Under the pieces are notes generated by a model. It ran no database searches and was not told where the DNA came from. It saw only the letters and a program-made list of their open reading frames with translations. A stretch of DNA of 64,000 bases from Paraburkholderia sp. BCC1884 (GTDB lineage: Bacteria; Pseudomonadota; Gammaproteobacteria; Burkholderiales; Burkholderiaceae): contig NZ_CAAJGL010000079.1 of NCBI RefSeq assembly GCF_900996225.1, forward strand, positions 372,001 to 436,000, in the 5' to 3' direction. Both the position numbers and the translations under genes were made by a program. How positions within the stretch are numbered: the first letter of the stretch is position 1; the number at the start of each line of letters is the position of its first letter. This document shows, in pieces, positions 35,741 through 44,465 of the stretch.

Positions 35741-37015
35741 TCAGCGCGCAGCCAGCTTGATCGCCTGACTCATCCGCTCCAGATACCGCGCCACCGAAAA
35801 CTCCGATCGTGCGTCGCTCGACGCCTGGTCCGCGAGCCGCTGCGCCAGTTCCGGGTCCGCATGCAATGCCTTGATTGCTTCGGCCAGCGCGTCGGCGTCG
35901 GCGGGCTTCACCAGCCAGCCGTTGCGTCCATGCCGCACGATCTCCGTCACGCCGCCCGCCGCCGTCGCGATCACCGGACGACCCGCCGCCATTCCTTCGA
36001 CGATTACCCGCCCAAAGGGCTCGGGTTCGGTCGACGTATGGACGATCACGTCCATTGCTTTCATCCACGTCGGCACGTCGTCCTGGAAGCCCGCGAAGTG
36101 CACGCGATCCGCGATGCCGAGTGCCGCCGCCTGCTCGCGCAGACGCTGCGCGTAAGCGTCCTCGCCGAACAGCGGCGCGCCCACCAGCACCAGGTGCACA
36201 TCGGGTATACGCGCGATTGCCTCGAGCGCGACGTGCTGACCTTTCCAGGGCGCCAGCCGTCCGAACAGCCCCGCGAGCCACGCGTGCTCGGGCAAGCAGA
36301 GGCGCCGCCGCAACGCGACCAGGTCGGCGTCGTCGACCCGGCTGAAGGCATCCGCATCGATGCCGTTGTAGATCACCGGCGCAGCACTCGCATCGCGTCC
36401 CGTCAGTTCGGCAAGCGAGCGCGCCGAGGCCTGTGAATTCACCACTACGTGATCGACCGCCAGCCGCACCAGCCATTTGACGACGCTCAGTTGCACGCGT
36501 CCGAAATGCTCGCGCGTGAGAATGTCGTGCTGATACCAGATCACCGGTTTGCGATGTAGCGGTTTGCCGAGCGCGCCCAGCACGAGCGCTTTCTGCGTAT
36601 TCAGAAACAGCACGTCGAAGGCGCGCGCACGCGCCGCGATCGCGCGCACCTGACGCACCATCGCGGGCACCACGCGCAGGCAATTCATCAGGGAAGCCTG
36701 GCGCACCACACCTGACACGCGGACCTCGTCGATCACCTGCACACGCGCACCGAGCGCTTCGAGCCGTGCGCGGAACGGCCCGTCGGCGAGCAGCACGACT
36801 TCGCTGCGTGCCGAGCAATGCGCGGCCAGTTCCAGCAGAGCGAATTCGGCGCCGCCGAGTTGCCCGCTCTGATCGACGAAAAGCACGCGCGGCATCGCGG
36901 GCGCAGCCGTTGCCGTCGCTAGTGGCGCGCCGGGCGCCGCGTGCGGGTCGAGCAAGACCGGCTGCGTCAGCGGCAAAGAATGGGACAAAGGCGAGACGTC
37001 GATCGTCGGGCGCAT
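35741..37015 (-). CDS. Glycosyltransferase family 4
   Basis: A 424-residue GT4-type enzyme. The N-terminal domain begins MPRVLFVDQSGQLGGAEFAL (about residue 41), and the C-terminal domain has GLFGRLAPWKGQHVALEAIA and the nucleotide-sugar site EPFGRVIVEGMAAGRPVIAT (E-x7-E pattern). Start is uncertain: 37015 (MRPTID) or 36895 (MPRVLF); neither has a good Shine-Dalgarno, and the open frame runs to 37348 across the divergent promoter. It forms a divergent pair with the next glycosyltransferase and shares the operator at 37033-37059. The donor and acceptor are unknown; it probably builds the exopolysaccharide repeat unit. Confidence 0.88.
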   Translation of the reverse strand: MRPTIDVSPLSHSLPLTQPVLLDPHAAPGAPLATATAAPAMPRVLFVDQSGQLGGAEFALLELAAHCSARSEVVLLADGPFRARLEALGARVQVIDEVRVSGVVRQASLMNCLRVVPAMVRQVRAIAARARAFDVLFLNTQKALVLGALGKPLHRKPVIWYQHDILTREHFGRVQLSVVKWLVRLAVDHVVVNSQASARSLAELTGRDASAAPVIYNGIDADAFSRVDDADLVALRRRLCLPEHAWLAGLFGRLAPWKGQHVALEAIARIPDVHLVLVGAPLFGEDAYAQRLREQAAALGIADRVHFAGFQDDVPTWMKAMDVIVHTSTEPEPFGRVIVEGMAAGRPVIATAAGGVTEIVRHGRNGWLVKPADADALAEAIKALHADPELAQRLADQASSDARSEFSVARYLERMSQAIKLAAR

Positions 37016-37032
37016 AGGAAGGCGAAGTAATT

Positions 37033-37059
37033 GAACCCGCGGGTTCGCAATTGGCGAAC
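37033..37059. promoter_or_regulatory. Overlapping palindromes in divergent glycosyltransferase promoter
   Basis: GAACCCGCGGGTTC (37033-37046) is a perfect 14-bp palindrome that overlaps a second inverted repeat GTTCGC-AATTG-GCGAAC (37043-37059 including flanking G and C). The core TTCGC-N5-GCGAA is the same as in the higBA upstream array. It sits between two glycosyltransferase genes that start 18 nt to the left and 126 nt to the right. The rest of 37016-37184 shows no gene. Confidence 0.65.
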
Positions 37060-37184
37060 GGTCAGGCTTAATTATTCGCGAGCTGTCGCGTGTCGAATGT
37101 GGGCACGCGCACGCACGGCAAACGAAGCGACACCTACACTCGATGCTAAGCCCAACGAGGCGTCTACTAATAGGTGGGGAGATC

Positions 37185-38402
37185 ATGAAAGTGGCGATCG
37201 TGCACGACTGGCTCGTCGCACCCGGCGGGGCCGAGAAGGTGCTCGAGCAGATCATCGAGTGCTTTCCCGACGCGGATCTCTTCAGTCTTGTCGATTTCCT
37301 CGAAGATCGCAGACCGCTCGGCGGCAAGCCGGTGACGACCTCGTTCATCCAGCGCCTGCCGTTCGCGCGCAGCCGCTATCGCGCTTATCTCCCCTTGATG
37401 CCGCTCGCGGTCGAGCAGTTCGATTTGTCTGGCTACGATCTCATCATCACGAGCTCGTACGCGGTCGCCAAGGGCGTGCTGGTCGGCCCCGATCAGACGC
37501 ATGTGAGTTACGTCCATTCGCCGATGCGCTACGCGTGGGATCTGCAACATCAGTATCTGCGTGAAGCGAAACTCACGCGCGGACCGAAGTCGTGGGCCGC
37601 GCGCGCCTTGCTGCACTATCTGCGCGGCTGGGATTCGCATTCGGCGAATGGCGTGGATCGGCTGATCGCCAACTCGCATTTCGTCGCGCGGCGCGTGATG
37701 AAAACCTATCGCCGCGACGCCGCCGTGATTCCGCCGCCCGTCGACGTGCACGAATTCGAACTGTGCACGCAGAAAGAGGATTTCTATCTGACGGCTTCGC
37801 GGATGGTGCCGTACAAGCGCATGGATCTGATCGTCGAGTCCTTCAACGCGACGCCGCATCGCAGGCTCATCGTGATCGGCGACGGACCGGAAATGCCGAC
37901 GATTCGCGCGATGGCGGGGCCGAACGTGACGATCCTCGGCTATCAGCCTTTCGAAGTGCTCAAGGATCATTTGCAACGCGCGCGCGCCTTCGTGTTCGCC
38001 GCCGAGGAAGACTTCGGCATCGTCGCGCTCGAGGCTCAGGCGTGCGGCACGCCGGTCATCGCATTCGGTAAGGGCGGGGCGCTCGAAACGGTGGTGCCGG
38101 TGGGCGAGGCGCATCCGACCGGCGTCTATTTCGCACGCCAGACCGTGGTCTCCGTGCTCGACGCGATCGACCGCTTCGAGCGTTTGCGCGAACCGATCAC
38201 GCCGGGCGCTTGCCGCGCCAACGCCGAGCGCTTCACGCCGGCGGTTTTCCGCCGCGCCTTCATGGCGGAGGTCACGCGCACGATCGCCGCAGCGGGTGTA
38301 CGTCATCGGGTCGGCACGGTCGAGCGTCTCGATCACGATCTGGCCACGCAGGATTTGCGCTGGCCCGGCGAAACGGCGCAGGAAAGCAGCTGGGGCCGTT
38401 AA
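37185..38402 (+). CDS. Glycosyltransferase family 4 (WbaZ/mannosyltransferase-like)
   Basis: A 405-residue enzyme. Start signature MKVAIVHDWLVAPGGAEKVL is typical of mannosyl- or rhamnosyltransferases of EPS loci. The C-terminal domain has LTASRMVPYKRMDLIVESF, LIVIGDGPEM and EEDFGIVALEAQACGTPVIA with the conserved E-x7-E. GGGGAG lies just upstream of the ATG. Its left neighbour is divergent and its right neighbour is higBA, separated by 190 nt with a four-half-site array directly after its stop. Confidence 0.9.
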   Translation: MKVAIVHDWLVAPGGAEKVLEQIIECFPDADLFSLVDFLEDRRPLGGKPVTTSFIQRLPFARSRYRAYLPLMPLAVEQFDLSGYDLIITSSYAVAKGVLVGPDQTHVSYVHSPMRYAWDLQHQYLREAKLTRGPKSWAARALLHYLRGWDSHSANGVDRLIANSHFVARRVMKTYRRDAAVIPPPVDVHEFELCTQKEDFYLTASRMVPYKRMDLIVESFNATPHRRLIVIGDGPEMPTIRAMAGPNVTILGYQPFEVLKDHLQRARAFVFAAEEDFGIVALEAQACGTPVIAFGKGGALETVVPVGEAHPTGVYFARQTVVSVLDAIDRFERLREPITPGACRANAERFTPAVFRRAFMAEVTRTIAAAGVRHRVGTVERLDHDLATQDLRWPGETAQESSWGR

Positions 38403-38413
38403 CGTTCGTCCCA

Positions 38414-38450
38414 TTATTCGCTTATTGCGAACTTCGCATCAAGCGAATAA
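38414..38450. promoter_or_regulatory. Four-half-site symmetric array TTCGC/GCGAA upstream of higBA
   Basis: The order is TTCGC (38417), 5 nt, GCGAA (38427), 1 nt, TTCGC (38433), 5 nt, GCGAA (38443), symmetric about base 38432, inside longer arms TTATTCGCTT (38414-38423) and AAGCGAATAA (38441-38450). It can be two adjacent operators or one nested hairpin. It lies 12 nt after the glycosyltransferase stop and 143 nt before higB. No T run follows, so a terminator role is less likely. The rest of the gap to 38592 holds no gene. Confidence 0.65.
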
Positions 38451-38592
38451 AATGGTTTTCGCCGTACCGCAGTAAGCTGTAAACAGCCGTTCGGACTATG
38501 CCGTCCGGCCGGCTATCGCTGTCAATCCGCTCCGTTTAGCCTTGCAGGTAGAACGCGCATGTTCGATGCGCGAGTACAGGCGAGGAAATCCG

Positions 38593-38892
38593 ATGCGGGT
38601 CATTTCAAAGAAAGCATTGCTGGACTTCATACAACGACATCCGGGGGCGCGCAGTGCGCTATTGACGTGGTATTCACTGGCGCAGGCTTGCCTCGCGTAT
38701 GGCTATAACGACCTGAAGCAGACGTTCGCCGCCGTGGATTACGTGCCGCCTCAATACACCGTTTTCGATGTAGGCGGCAACCGCTTCCGGATCGTTGCGG
38801 CGATTCACTACAACAGGCAGTCGTTATTCGTTCGTCATGTACTGACGCATGCGGAGTACGACCTTTGGACGAGGAAGAATTTAAACTCATGA
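38593..38892 (+). CDS. higB: HigB-type mRNA interferase toxin
   Basis: A 99-residue RelE-superfamily toxin of the HigB_toxin group: MRVISKKALLDFIQRHPGAR, then FDVGGNRFRIVAAIHYNRQS and RHVLTHAEYDLW. These toxins cleave mRNA on the ribosome. GAGGA at 38582-38586 is 6 nt before the ATG. The antitoxin gene follows with an ATGA overlap, toxin first, which is the HigBA order. Confidence 0.93.
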   Translation: MRVISKKALLDFIQRHPGARSALLTWYSLAQACLAYGYNDLKQTFAAVDYVPPQYTVFDVGGNRFRIVAAIHYNRQSLFVRHVLTHAEYDLWTRKNLNS

Positions 38893-39311
38893 ATGCCGAT
38901 CGCCTTCCGGGAGCCTATCCCGACATCGCTCAAAGCTGGGTCGCGTTGCGCACCCAGTTGCCGATCACTCCGATTCGCAGTGAAGAGGATTATCAGAAGA
39001 TGGTGCGGCTCGCCAACGAGCTCGCCGACCATCTGAACGGCAACGAAGAAGATCCGCTTGCCGATCTTTTCGCCATCCTGACCGATCTGGTCGAGAACTG
39101 GGAATCGCATCACGTGACGATCCCGAAAGCGGAGCCGCGCGAGGTGCTGCGGCATCTGCTCGAGACGCACGGGCTCAAGCAGAAGGACCTCATGGGTATT
39201 GCCTCACCCACCGTGGTGAGCGACATCCTCGCGGGCCGGCGCGCGATCAGCAAGAAGGTCGCCAAGGCGCTCGCCGTGCGCTTCCATACCGACGTCAGCG
39301 CTTTCCTGTAA
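38889..39311 (+). CDS. higA: HigA-type antitoxin with XRE domain
   Basis: A 140-residue antitoxin. The N-terminal part (ITPIRSEEDYQKMVRLANEL) matches HigA/MqsA-like proteins; the C-terminal helix-turn-helix is VLRHLLETHGLKQKDLMGIA followed by SPTVVSDILAGRRAISKKVA. It neutralises HigB and normally represses its own promoter by binding a palindrome. ATG 38889 overlaps the toxin stop; an in-frame TTG at 38865 is less likely. Confidence 0.92.
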   Translation: MNADRLPGAYPDIAQSWVALRTQLPITPIRSEEDYQKMVRLANELADHLNGNEEDPLADLFAILTDLVENWESHHVTIPKAEPREVLRHLLETHGLKQKDLMGIASPTVVSDILAGRRAISKKVAKALAVRFHTDVSAFL

Positions 39312-39421
39312 AAGCGCGAGCGGCGCCCGGTTCGGCCCGCGCCTTGCGCCGGGCCAGCAAGCTTTCCTCGTTTCGCTTCATCCCCTTTGTGTCATGACGG
39401 CTGTGTGTCTCGCAGCGGCGT

Positions 39422-39450
39422 CGGCATTGCCATCGGCATCGGCATCGGCA
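39422..39450. repeat. Short GGCATC hexamer repeat
   Basis: Four to five imperfect copies of a GGCATC/GCCATC unit in the non-coding stretch 39312-39551 after higA. A second direct repeat (TCGCCCAAAACC, 39513 and 39526) follows. No gene seen. Confidence 0.5.
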
Positions 39451-39551
39451 GTTTTGCCGCCCGGCAGTTCTGTCCTATTCCATTGGCCGTCCCGCAGCGA
39501 GCGCACTCGACCTCGCCCAAAACCGTCGCCCAAAACCCTCGTTCAAAAGAC

Positions 39552-39583
39552 AAGGGGCTGTGCCTCGATCGGCACAGCCCCTT
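39552..39583 (-). terminator. Terminator after wzc
   Basis: A perfect 13-bp stem (39552-39564 with 39571-39583), 6-nt loop, with a TCTTTT tract on the - strand side. It lies 28 nt past the wzc stop and may also end the convergent higBA message. Confidence 0.75.
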
Positions 39584-39610
39584 TGCATGTCACCTGCTTT
39601 TCAGTGCACG

Positions 39611-42010
39611 TCAGTGCGGCGAATGCACATCGGGCGGATCGCCGGCGGAGTAGGTGTAGGCATACGCATAGTCATACGTGCCGTTTCGGTGCTGACTCTT
39701 GAGCGGCACCGCATTCATCACGCCGCCCACCACACGGGCCCGTGCGCGCTTGAGCTTCTTCAGCGCCTCGGCCACGTGGCTTTCGGTGTGAGCGCCGGCG
39801 CGCATCACCAGCACGGTCGAACCGGCGATGTTGGCGACCACGGCGGCGTCGGCCACCGCCAGCAGCGGCGGGGTATCGATGATCACCAGATCGAACTCCT
39901 GCTCGAAGCGCGCCAGAATTTCGCTGAAGCGCGAGGAAGTCAGAATCTCCGACGGGTTCGGCGGATAGGCGCCCGCAGCGATGAAGTGCAGGCCATCCAC
40001 GCCGGTGGCGCGCGCGGCAGCTTCCAGATCGACCTGGCCGGTCAGCAATTCGGTCAGGCCGCCGTTGGGCGAGCGGCCGAGATATTGCGCCAGCCGCCCG
40101 CGTCGCAGATCGGCATCGATCAGCAGCACGCGCTTGCCCGATTCGGCGATCAGCGCGGCCAGATTCGCGCACAGAAAACTTTTGCCGTCGGACGGCGCCG
40201 GGCTCGTGATCGCGACGATGCGATTGGGAGCGTCGATCAGGCCGAACTGCAACGTGGCGCGCAGGCCGCGCAAGCCTTCCACCGTAGTGTCGTACGGATG
40301 CGTCTTCACCAGCAACGGCCGCATCGGTGCCTTGCTCGACGCGATCACGGTCTGCGTGCCGACCGGCTCGCTAGCCTGACGGCCTGCTGCCGAGCGTGGC
40401 CGCAATAGCCGCATCACGCCGCCGGATTGCGACTCCACCGCGCGCACTTCGGTCGGTGTCGAGCGGGGCGCGTGCAAGGCGGCGGCGCGTGCGGCGCTCA
40501 ACAGCCGGTCGTTGCGGGCCTGTTCGGGGCTGAAGGCGATCGAGCCGAAAATCGGCAACTGAAAGCGGCGTTCGACGAATTCCGGATCGGCCACGCCGGT
40601 AAAGAACGTACGACGGCAGAACGCGAAGGCAATCCCGCCGATCACGCCGAGCAGCGTGCCCGCCGAAATGATCATCGCGGACTTCGGCCGCACCGGCTGC
40701 GACGGCAACAACGCTTCGTCGATGATGTGCACGTTGCCGATCGTGCCCGCGCGCGAGATCGACAACTCCTGGGTCTTGTTCAACAACGCCACATAAATTT
40801 CTTCAGCGACCTTCGCGTCGCGCTGCAAGGCGAGCGCATTACGCTGCGTGCCCGGCAAGGTGGCGAAGTGATCTTCGAAGCGCGCTTTTTCGCGGGCCAA
40901 TGCGGCCAGTTGCGCGTCGACCTGTTCGATTTCCGGTGCCCGCTCGGTGAAACGCTGCAGGAGTTGCGAGCGCTGGATGCGCAGCGCCGCGATCTGCTTT
41001 TCGTACTCGAGTCCGCCGGAGAGATACACGCCGGCTTCCTGGGTCGGTTGGAACGAACCGACCTTCGACTGATACTCCGACAAGGCGGTTTCGGTTTTCT
41101 TCACTTCATCGCGCACGCGCGGCAGTTCGCTGTTCAGGAAGGTCAGCATGCGGCTGGCTTCTTCCTGGGCGCGTTCGGTGCGTTGCTTCAGATACGACGC
41201 CGCCACCGCGTTGGTGATCGCGGTGATCGCGTGCGGATCGGTGCCGGAGAACGACAATTGCACGACGCCGGTGTCGCGGCCTTTTTCGGTCACCTGCAGG
41301 CCATTGGCGAGACCGGAAACCGCGTCGAGCTGATTGGAACGCGTCACATAGAATTCGGTGCCCGGACGGGCCACCAGCGTCTTGACGAACAGGGTCACGC
41401 CGTTGCCGCTCGCTTCCTGGCCGGCCACGCCGCTCAGGAGAGACTGGCCGAACGAGTCGGTGAGTTCATAGCGGCCGTTGTCCAGCGCATGCACCGTGAG
41501 GCGTGCGCCTTCGAGCGGCTTGGGCACGCTGATCGATTCGACGCTGAATTGCTCGCCGCCCCACGCATAGGAACTCATGCCGAAGGCCGCGCCGAGCGGA
41601 TGCCCCGGCCGCGCGAACAACGCCGAAATCTTGCCGAGCACCGGCATCGTCTTGGTGGCGGTGCTGAAGTTCAGCTTGAACTGCGCGACCACCGGTTCGA
41701 CCACCGCGCGGCTCTTGATGATTTCGACTTCCGCTTCGGTATGCGTCGGCGCTGCCGCCGGCACGAGCGACAGCGCATTCGGACTCTGCGAGCCGCTATT
41801 GCCGCCTTGCGTATCGACCTGCAGCAAAGCGTCGGCGGAGTAGATCGGCGTGGCGATTTCCGTATAGATCACCGAGGCGAGAATGACGCTGGCGGCGATA
41901 CCGATCACCCACCAGATCTGATCCAGGATCATGCGCAACAGGTCGCGCACGACCGCGTCCTCATCGCCACGGGATGCGGGTCCAGGTTCCAGCATGTCGT
42001 ACGTACTCAT
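39611..42010 (-). CDS. wzc: Exopolysaccharide chain-length regulator and tyrosine autokinase (Wzc/BceF type)
   Basis: A 799-residue BY-kinase. N-terminal membrane helix (WWVIGIAASVILASVIYTEI) and Wzz domain, a long periplasmic coiled coil, a second helix near residue 450, then the cytoplasmic kinase with Walker A APSDGKSFLCANLA, Walker A' LLIDADLRRGRL and Walker B VIIDTPPLL. The C-terminus has the tyrosine cluster at 779, 781, 783, 785 and 787. It couples polymerisation to export. It is the last gene of the crp-priming GT-GT2-wzc operon; GGAG is 7 nt before the start. No wza-type export gene or phosphatase is in the window. Confidence 0.95.
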   Translation of the reverse strand: MSTYDMLEPGPASRGDEDAVVRDLLRMILDQIWWVIGIAASVILASVIYTEIATPIYSADALLQVDTQGGNSGSQSPNALSLVPAAAPTHTEAEVEIIKSRAVVEPVVAQFKLNFSTATKTMPVLGKISALFARPGHPLGAAFGMSSYAWGGEQFSVESISVPKPLEGARLTVHALDNGRYELTDSFGQSLLSGVAGQEASGNGVTLFVKTLVARPGTEFYVTRSNQLDAVSGLANGLQVTEKGRDTGVVQLSFSGTDPHAITAITNAVAASYLKQRTERAQEEASRMLTFLNSELPRVRDEVKKTETALSEYQSKVGSFQPTQEAGVYLSGGLEYEKQIAALRIQRSQLLQRFTERAPEIEQVDAQLAALAREKARFEDHFATLPGTQRNALALQRDAKVAEEIYVALLNKTQELSISRAGTIGNVHIIDEALLPSQPVRPKSAMIISAGTLLGVIGGIAFAFCRRTFFTGVADPEFVERRFQLPIFGSIAFSPEQARNDRLLSAARAAALHAPRSTPTEVRAVESQSGGVMRLLRPRSAAGRQASEPVGTQTVIASSKAPMRPLLVKTHPYDTTVEGLRGLRATLQFGLIDAPNRIVAITSPAPSDGKSFLCANLAALIAESGKRVLLIDADLRRGRLAQYLGRSPNGGLTELLTGQVDLEAAARATGVDGLHFIAAGAYPPNPSEILTSSRFSEILARFEQEFDLVIIDTPPLLAVADAAVVANIAGSTVLVMRAGAHTESHVAEALKKLKRARARVVGGVMNAVPLKSQHRNGTYDYAYAYTYSAGDPPDVHSPH

Positions 42011-42051
42011 AGCAATACTCCGTGACTAACGGTTTTTTTTCTGGTGGTCAT
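42007..42051 (-). CDS. 14-codon reading frame coupled to wzc
   Basis: ATG 42051 has GAGGGA 6 nt upstream and encodes MTTRKKTVSHGVLL; its stop overlaps the wzc start as ATGA. It contains eight A bases in a row (42040-42033), a slippage-prone tract. It may be a leader peptide that controls wzc translation or a chance frame; the good start site and exact coupling favour the former. Confidence 0.45.
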   Translation of the reverse strand: MTTRKKTVSHGVLL

Positions 42052-42055
42052 TTTT

Positions 42056-42082
42056 GGTCCCTCGCGTGAAGCTGGCGCGCTG
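42056..42082 (-). repeat. Leader element, copy upstream of wzc
   Basis: 27 nt in the form CAGCGCG-CCA-GCTTCACGCG-AGGGACC on the - strand. A 25-nt near copy precedes the Crp/FNR gene at 45205-45229. In both, the GAGG of the element is the ribosome binding site and the next ATG is 6 nt beyond it. Confidence 0.6.
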
Positions 42083-42087
42083 ATCGG

Positions 42088-43017
42088 TCAGTGCACCGCC
42101 TCCTGCCATGCCCCGCGCATCGCGCGTAAACCCACTCGCCATTTGCGAAGCGCAAGTGCCACGCCGCCGCGCTCGAATGCCAACGACAATGCGCGCACGA
42201 ACCCCGGGTCCGCACGATCGCCGATCAGCGTCGAGTAAGCGACGAACGCCCATCGGCCGGCCGGCGTCAGGTATTCGCACATGATGAGTCGGAGATTGAA
42301 TGACGCGTTATAGAAAGCCGCGTCGTTAAACGTGAAGCGTTGGTCGTCGTCGAACCGCTCGGCCGGGAAGTGATCGACCGCGACACGCGGGTCGTACATC
42401 AATTTCCAGCCGCCGTTTTTCACCGCGAGGCTGAACGCCATGTCGTTGTGAACCTGCGCGCCCATGCCGCGCAGACGCACGTCGAAACGCAGCAGTCCCA
42501 CGGCGGCGCGCCGGTAGCTCATGTTGGCGCCCTTCAGGATGTCCACTTCGCGCGCGCCACCGACGCCCAGATGATGATTGCCGGTGATCTTGCCCGCCGC
42601 CGTGACCTTGCCGACGCGTTCCCGTTCGCCATCCAGTACGTGGCCCTTTTCATGCACCCAGTCGCGCCCGCCGAGACCGCCGAGCAGCGGATCGGTCTCG
42701 AACGCGGTGGCGATGCGCTCGATCCAGCAGACGTGCGGTGCGGCGTCGTCGTCGGTGATGGCGAGCACGTCGCCGTCGGCGACATCGAGTCCGCGATTGA
42801 GCGCGGCGACCTGGCCCGGCACCTCGACTAGCGTCAGCGTGAGCGGCAGCTTGCCGGTGACCGATGGATCGCGCAGACAGGCATGCGTCGCGGCGTCGTC
42901 GGCGCGCGCCACTACGACCACCTGGTCGGGCGCGCGCGATTGCCGCTGCAGCGCTCCGAGGCAGCGCGCCAGATCGGCTGGGCGATGGTAGGTCGGCACG
43001 ATCACTGAGACTTTCAC
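42088..43017 (-). CDS. Glycosyltransferase family 2
   Basis: A 309-residue GT2 enzyme: MKVSVIVPTYHRPADLARCL, the DDDAAPHV nucleotide-sugar metal motif and GDVLAITDDDA. The C-terminal half has DVRLRGMGAQVHNDMAFSL. It lies 26 nt after the priming glycosyltransferase on the same strand and should add a sugar to the lipid-linked intermediate. Product unknown. Confidence 0.88.
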   Translation of the reverse strand: MKVSVIVPTYHRPADLARCLGALQRQSRAPDQVVVVARADDAATHACLRDPSVTGKLPLTLTLVEVPGQVAALNRGLDVADGDVLAITDDDAAPHVCWIERIATAFETDPLLGGLGGRDWVHEKGHVLDGERERVGKVTAAGKITGNHHLGVGGAREVDILKGANMSYRRAAVGLLRFDVRLRGMGAQVHNDMAFSLAVKNGGWKLMYDPRVAVDHFPAERFDDDQRFTFNDAAFYNASFNLRLIMCEYLTPAGRWAFVAYSTLIGDRADPGFVRALSLAFERGGVALALRKWRVGLRAMRGAWQEAVH

Positions 43018-43043
43018 GAACGATTCCCGGTTATTTGCTTGAT

Positions 43044-44429
43044 TCAGAATGCGTTGCGGCTGACAAAGCCCTTGAAGATCGTGATGAAGACGATCTTCAT
43101 GTCGAACCAGAACGACCAGTTGTGGATATAGAACAGATCGAACTTCACGCGCGCTTCCATCTTTTCCACCTTGGTGGTGGCACCGCGGTAGCCGTTGACC
43201 TGAGCCCAGCCGGTGATGCCCGGTTTGATGCGATAACGGTGCATGTAGCCGTACACCTGATCCTTGTAGAGATCATCGTGTTCGATCGCATGCGGCCGCG
43301 GACCCACCACCGACATCTGCCCGAGCAGCACGTTCAGAAACTGCGGCAATTCATCGAGGCTCGTGCGGCGCATGAAGCCGCCGAGCTTCGTGATGCGCGT
43401 GTCGTTGCGCGAGGCTTGCGTCACCTGGCCATGCGCTTCGTGATGCACCGTCATCGAGCGAAACTTGTAGATCGCGAACGGCTGGCCGTCCACGCCTTTG
43501 CGGGTCTGCCGGAAAAACACCGGCCCCGGCGAACCCAGCTTGATGCCGATCGCGAGCACGACGAACACCGGCGCGAGCGCGAGCAGGGCGGCGGTCGCGA
43601 ACAGGCGGTCGAAGATCAGCTTGGGCCACATCTGCGGCGGCGACACCGGCGTCGCGTTCAGATTGAGCGTCGGTAAGCCGACGACATCGACCAGCGCATG
43701 ATTAAAGAGCGAGAGGCTGCGCACGTCGGGAATGAAACGCAGATTCACGAAGTCGTGTCTGAACATGCGCGTGAAGCGATAGATCGTATGTTCTTCAGAC
43801 AACGGCAGCGCGAGCCACACCTCGTTCACATGCTCGTCACGCACCTTGGTGGCGAACGCATCCAGATCGGTCAGCACCGGCAGCCGGTTCAGGCGAGCGC
43901 CATACGCGGCGCAGCCCTCGACGCTGGTGTCGAACACACACACCGGCTTGAAGCCGGCTTGCGGCGCATGTTCGAGGTGAGCGAGCAGCGTGCGCGAGAA
44001 ACCGGGCGCGCCGACGATCGCCACCGTGCGGTAATTCATCCCACGGCGCCGCACGCTGCGCAGCGCCACGTGCACGAGGCACTTGGTGACGACGATCAAC
44101 GCGCCGGACATCAGCGTGGAATAGCCGAACCACAAACGCGACACCGCATCCATACGATGCAGCGTGAACGCCAGCACGAGCGCGGCGGCTACCACCACCA
44201 GCCACGCGGCGGCCACCCTCGCGAGCATCGCGGGTAAGGACTTGCCACGCCACGTATCGTAGACACCGAAGCCCGGAAACAGCAGCAGCACGAGCACACA
44301 GTTGAACGCGATCAGGAGGCGCTCCGTATCCGATAAAGCAATCGGCGTGGAGAAGCGCATCCAGTGAGCGAGCAGGCCGCCCGCGATCACGAACAGTGCA
44401 TCGAGGCAACGCGCAGTATTCCTGAACAT
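43044..44429 (-). CDS. Undecaprenyl-phosphate glucose phosphotransferase (priming GT, BceB/WcaJ type)
   Basis: A 461-residue polyisoprenyl-phosphate hexose-1-P transferase. Four N-terminal membrane helices, a CoA-binding-like central domain ([19 protein letters not shown]), a fifth helix and the C-terminal catalytic domain: [60 protein letters not shown]. It starts polysaccharide assembly on undecaprenyl phosphate. It follows the Crp/FNR gene by 36 nt. Confidence 0.95.
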   Translation of the reverse strand: MFRNTARCLDALFVIAGGLLAHWMRFSTPIALSDTERLLIAFNCVLVLLLFPGFGVYDTWRGKSLPAMLARVAAAWLVVVAAALVLAFTLHRMDAVSRLWFGYSTLMSGALIVVTKCLVHVALRSVRRRGMNYRTVAIVGAPGFSRTLLAHLEHAPQAGFKPVCVFDTSVEGCAAYGARLNRLPVLTDLDAFATKVRDEHVNEVWLALPLSEEHTIYRFTRMFRHDFVNLRFIPDVRSLSLFNHALVDVVGLPTLNLNATPVSPPQMWPKLIFDRLFATAALLALAPVFVVLAIGIKLGSPGPVFFRQTRKGVDGQPFAIYKFRSMTVHHEAHGQVTQASRNDTRITKLGGFMRRTSLDELPQFLNVLLGQMSVVGPRPHAIEHDDLYKDQVYGYMHRYRIKPGITGWAQVNGYRGATTKVEKMEARVKFDLFYIHNWSFWFDMKIVFITIFKGFVSRNAF

Positions 44430-44465
44430 AGCTGACTCTACTCAGAAGACGAGCGGGACGAGACT

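Noticed and set aside
37016..37348. N-terminal extension of the - strand glycosyltransferase to 37348
   Set aside because: The extension is Cys/Arg/Ser-rich, crosses the divergent promoter and overlaps the start of the opposite glycosyltransferase gene.
39422..39540. Possible CRISPR-like spaced repeats
   Set aside because: Units are 6 and 12-13 bp, contiguous or 1 base apart, without unique spacers; no cas genes in the window.
39387..39702. Small open frames with Gly-Ile/Ala-Ser repeats after higA
   Set aside because: They are produced by the GGCATC hexamer repeat and run through the wzc terminator hairpin.
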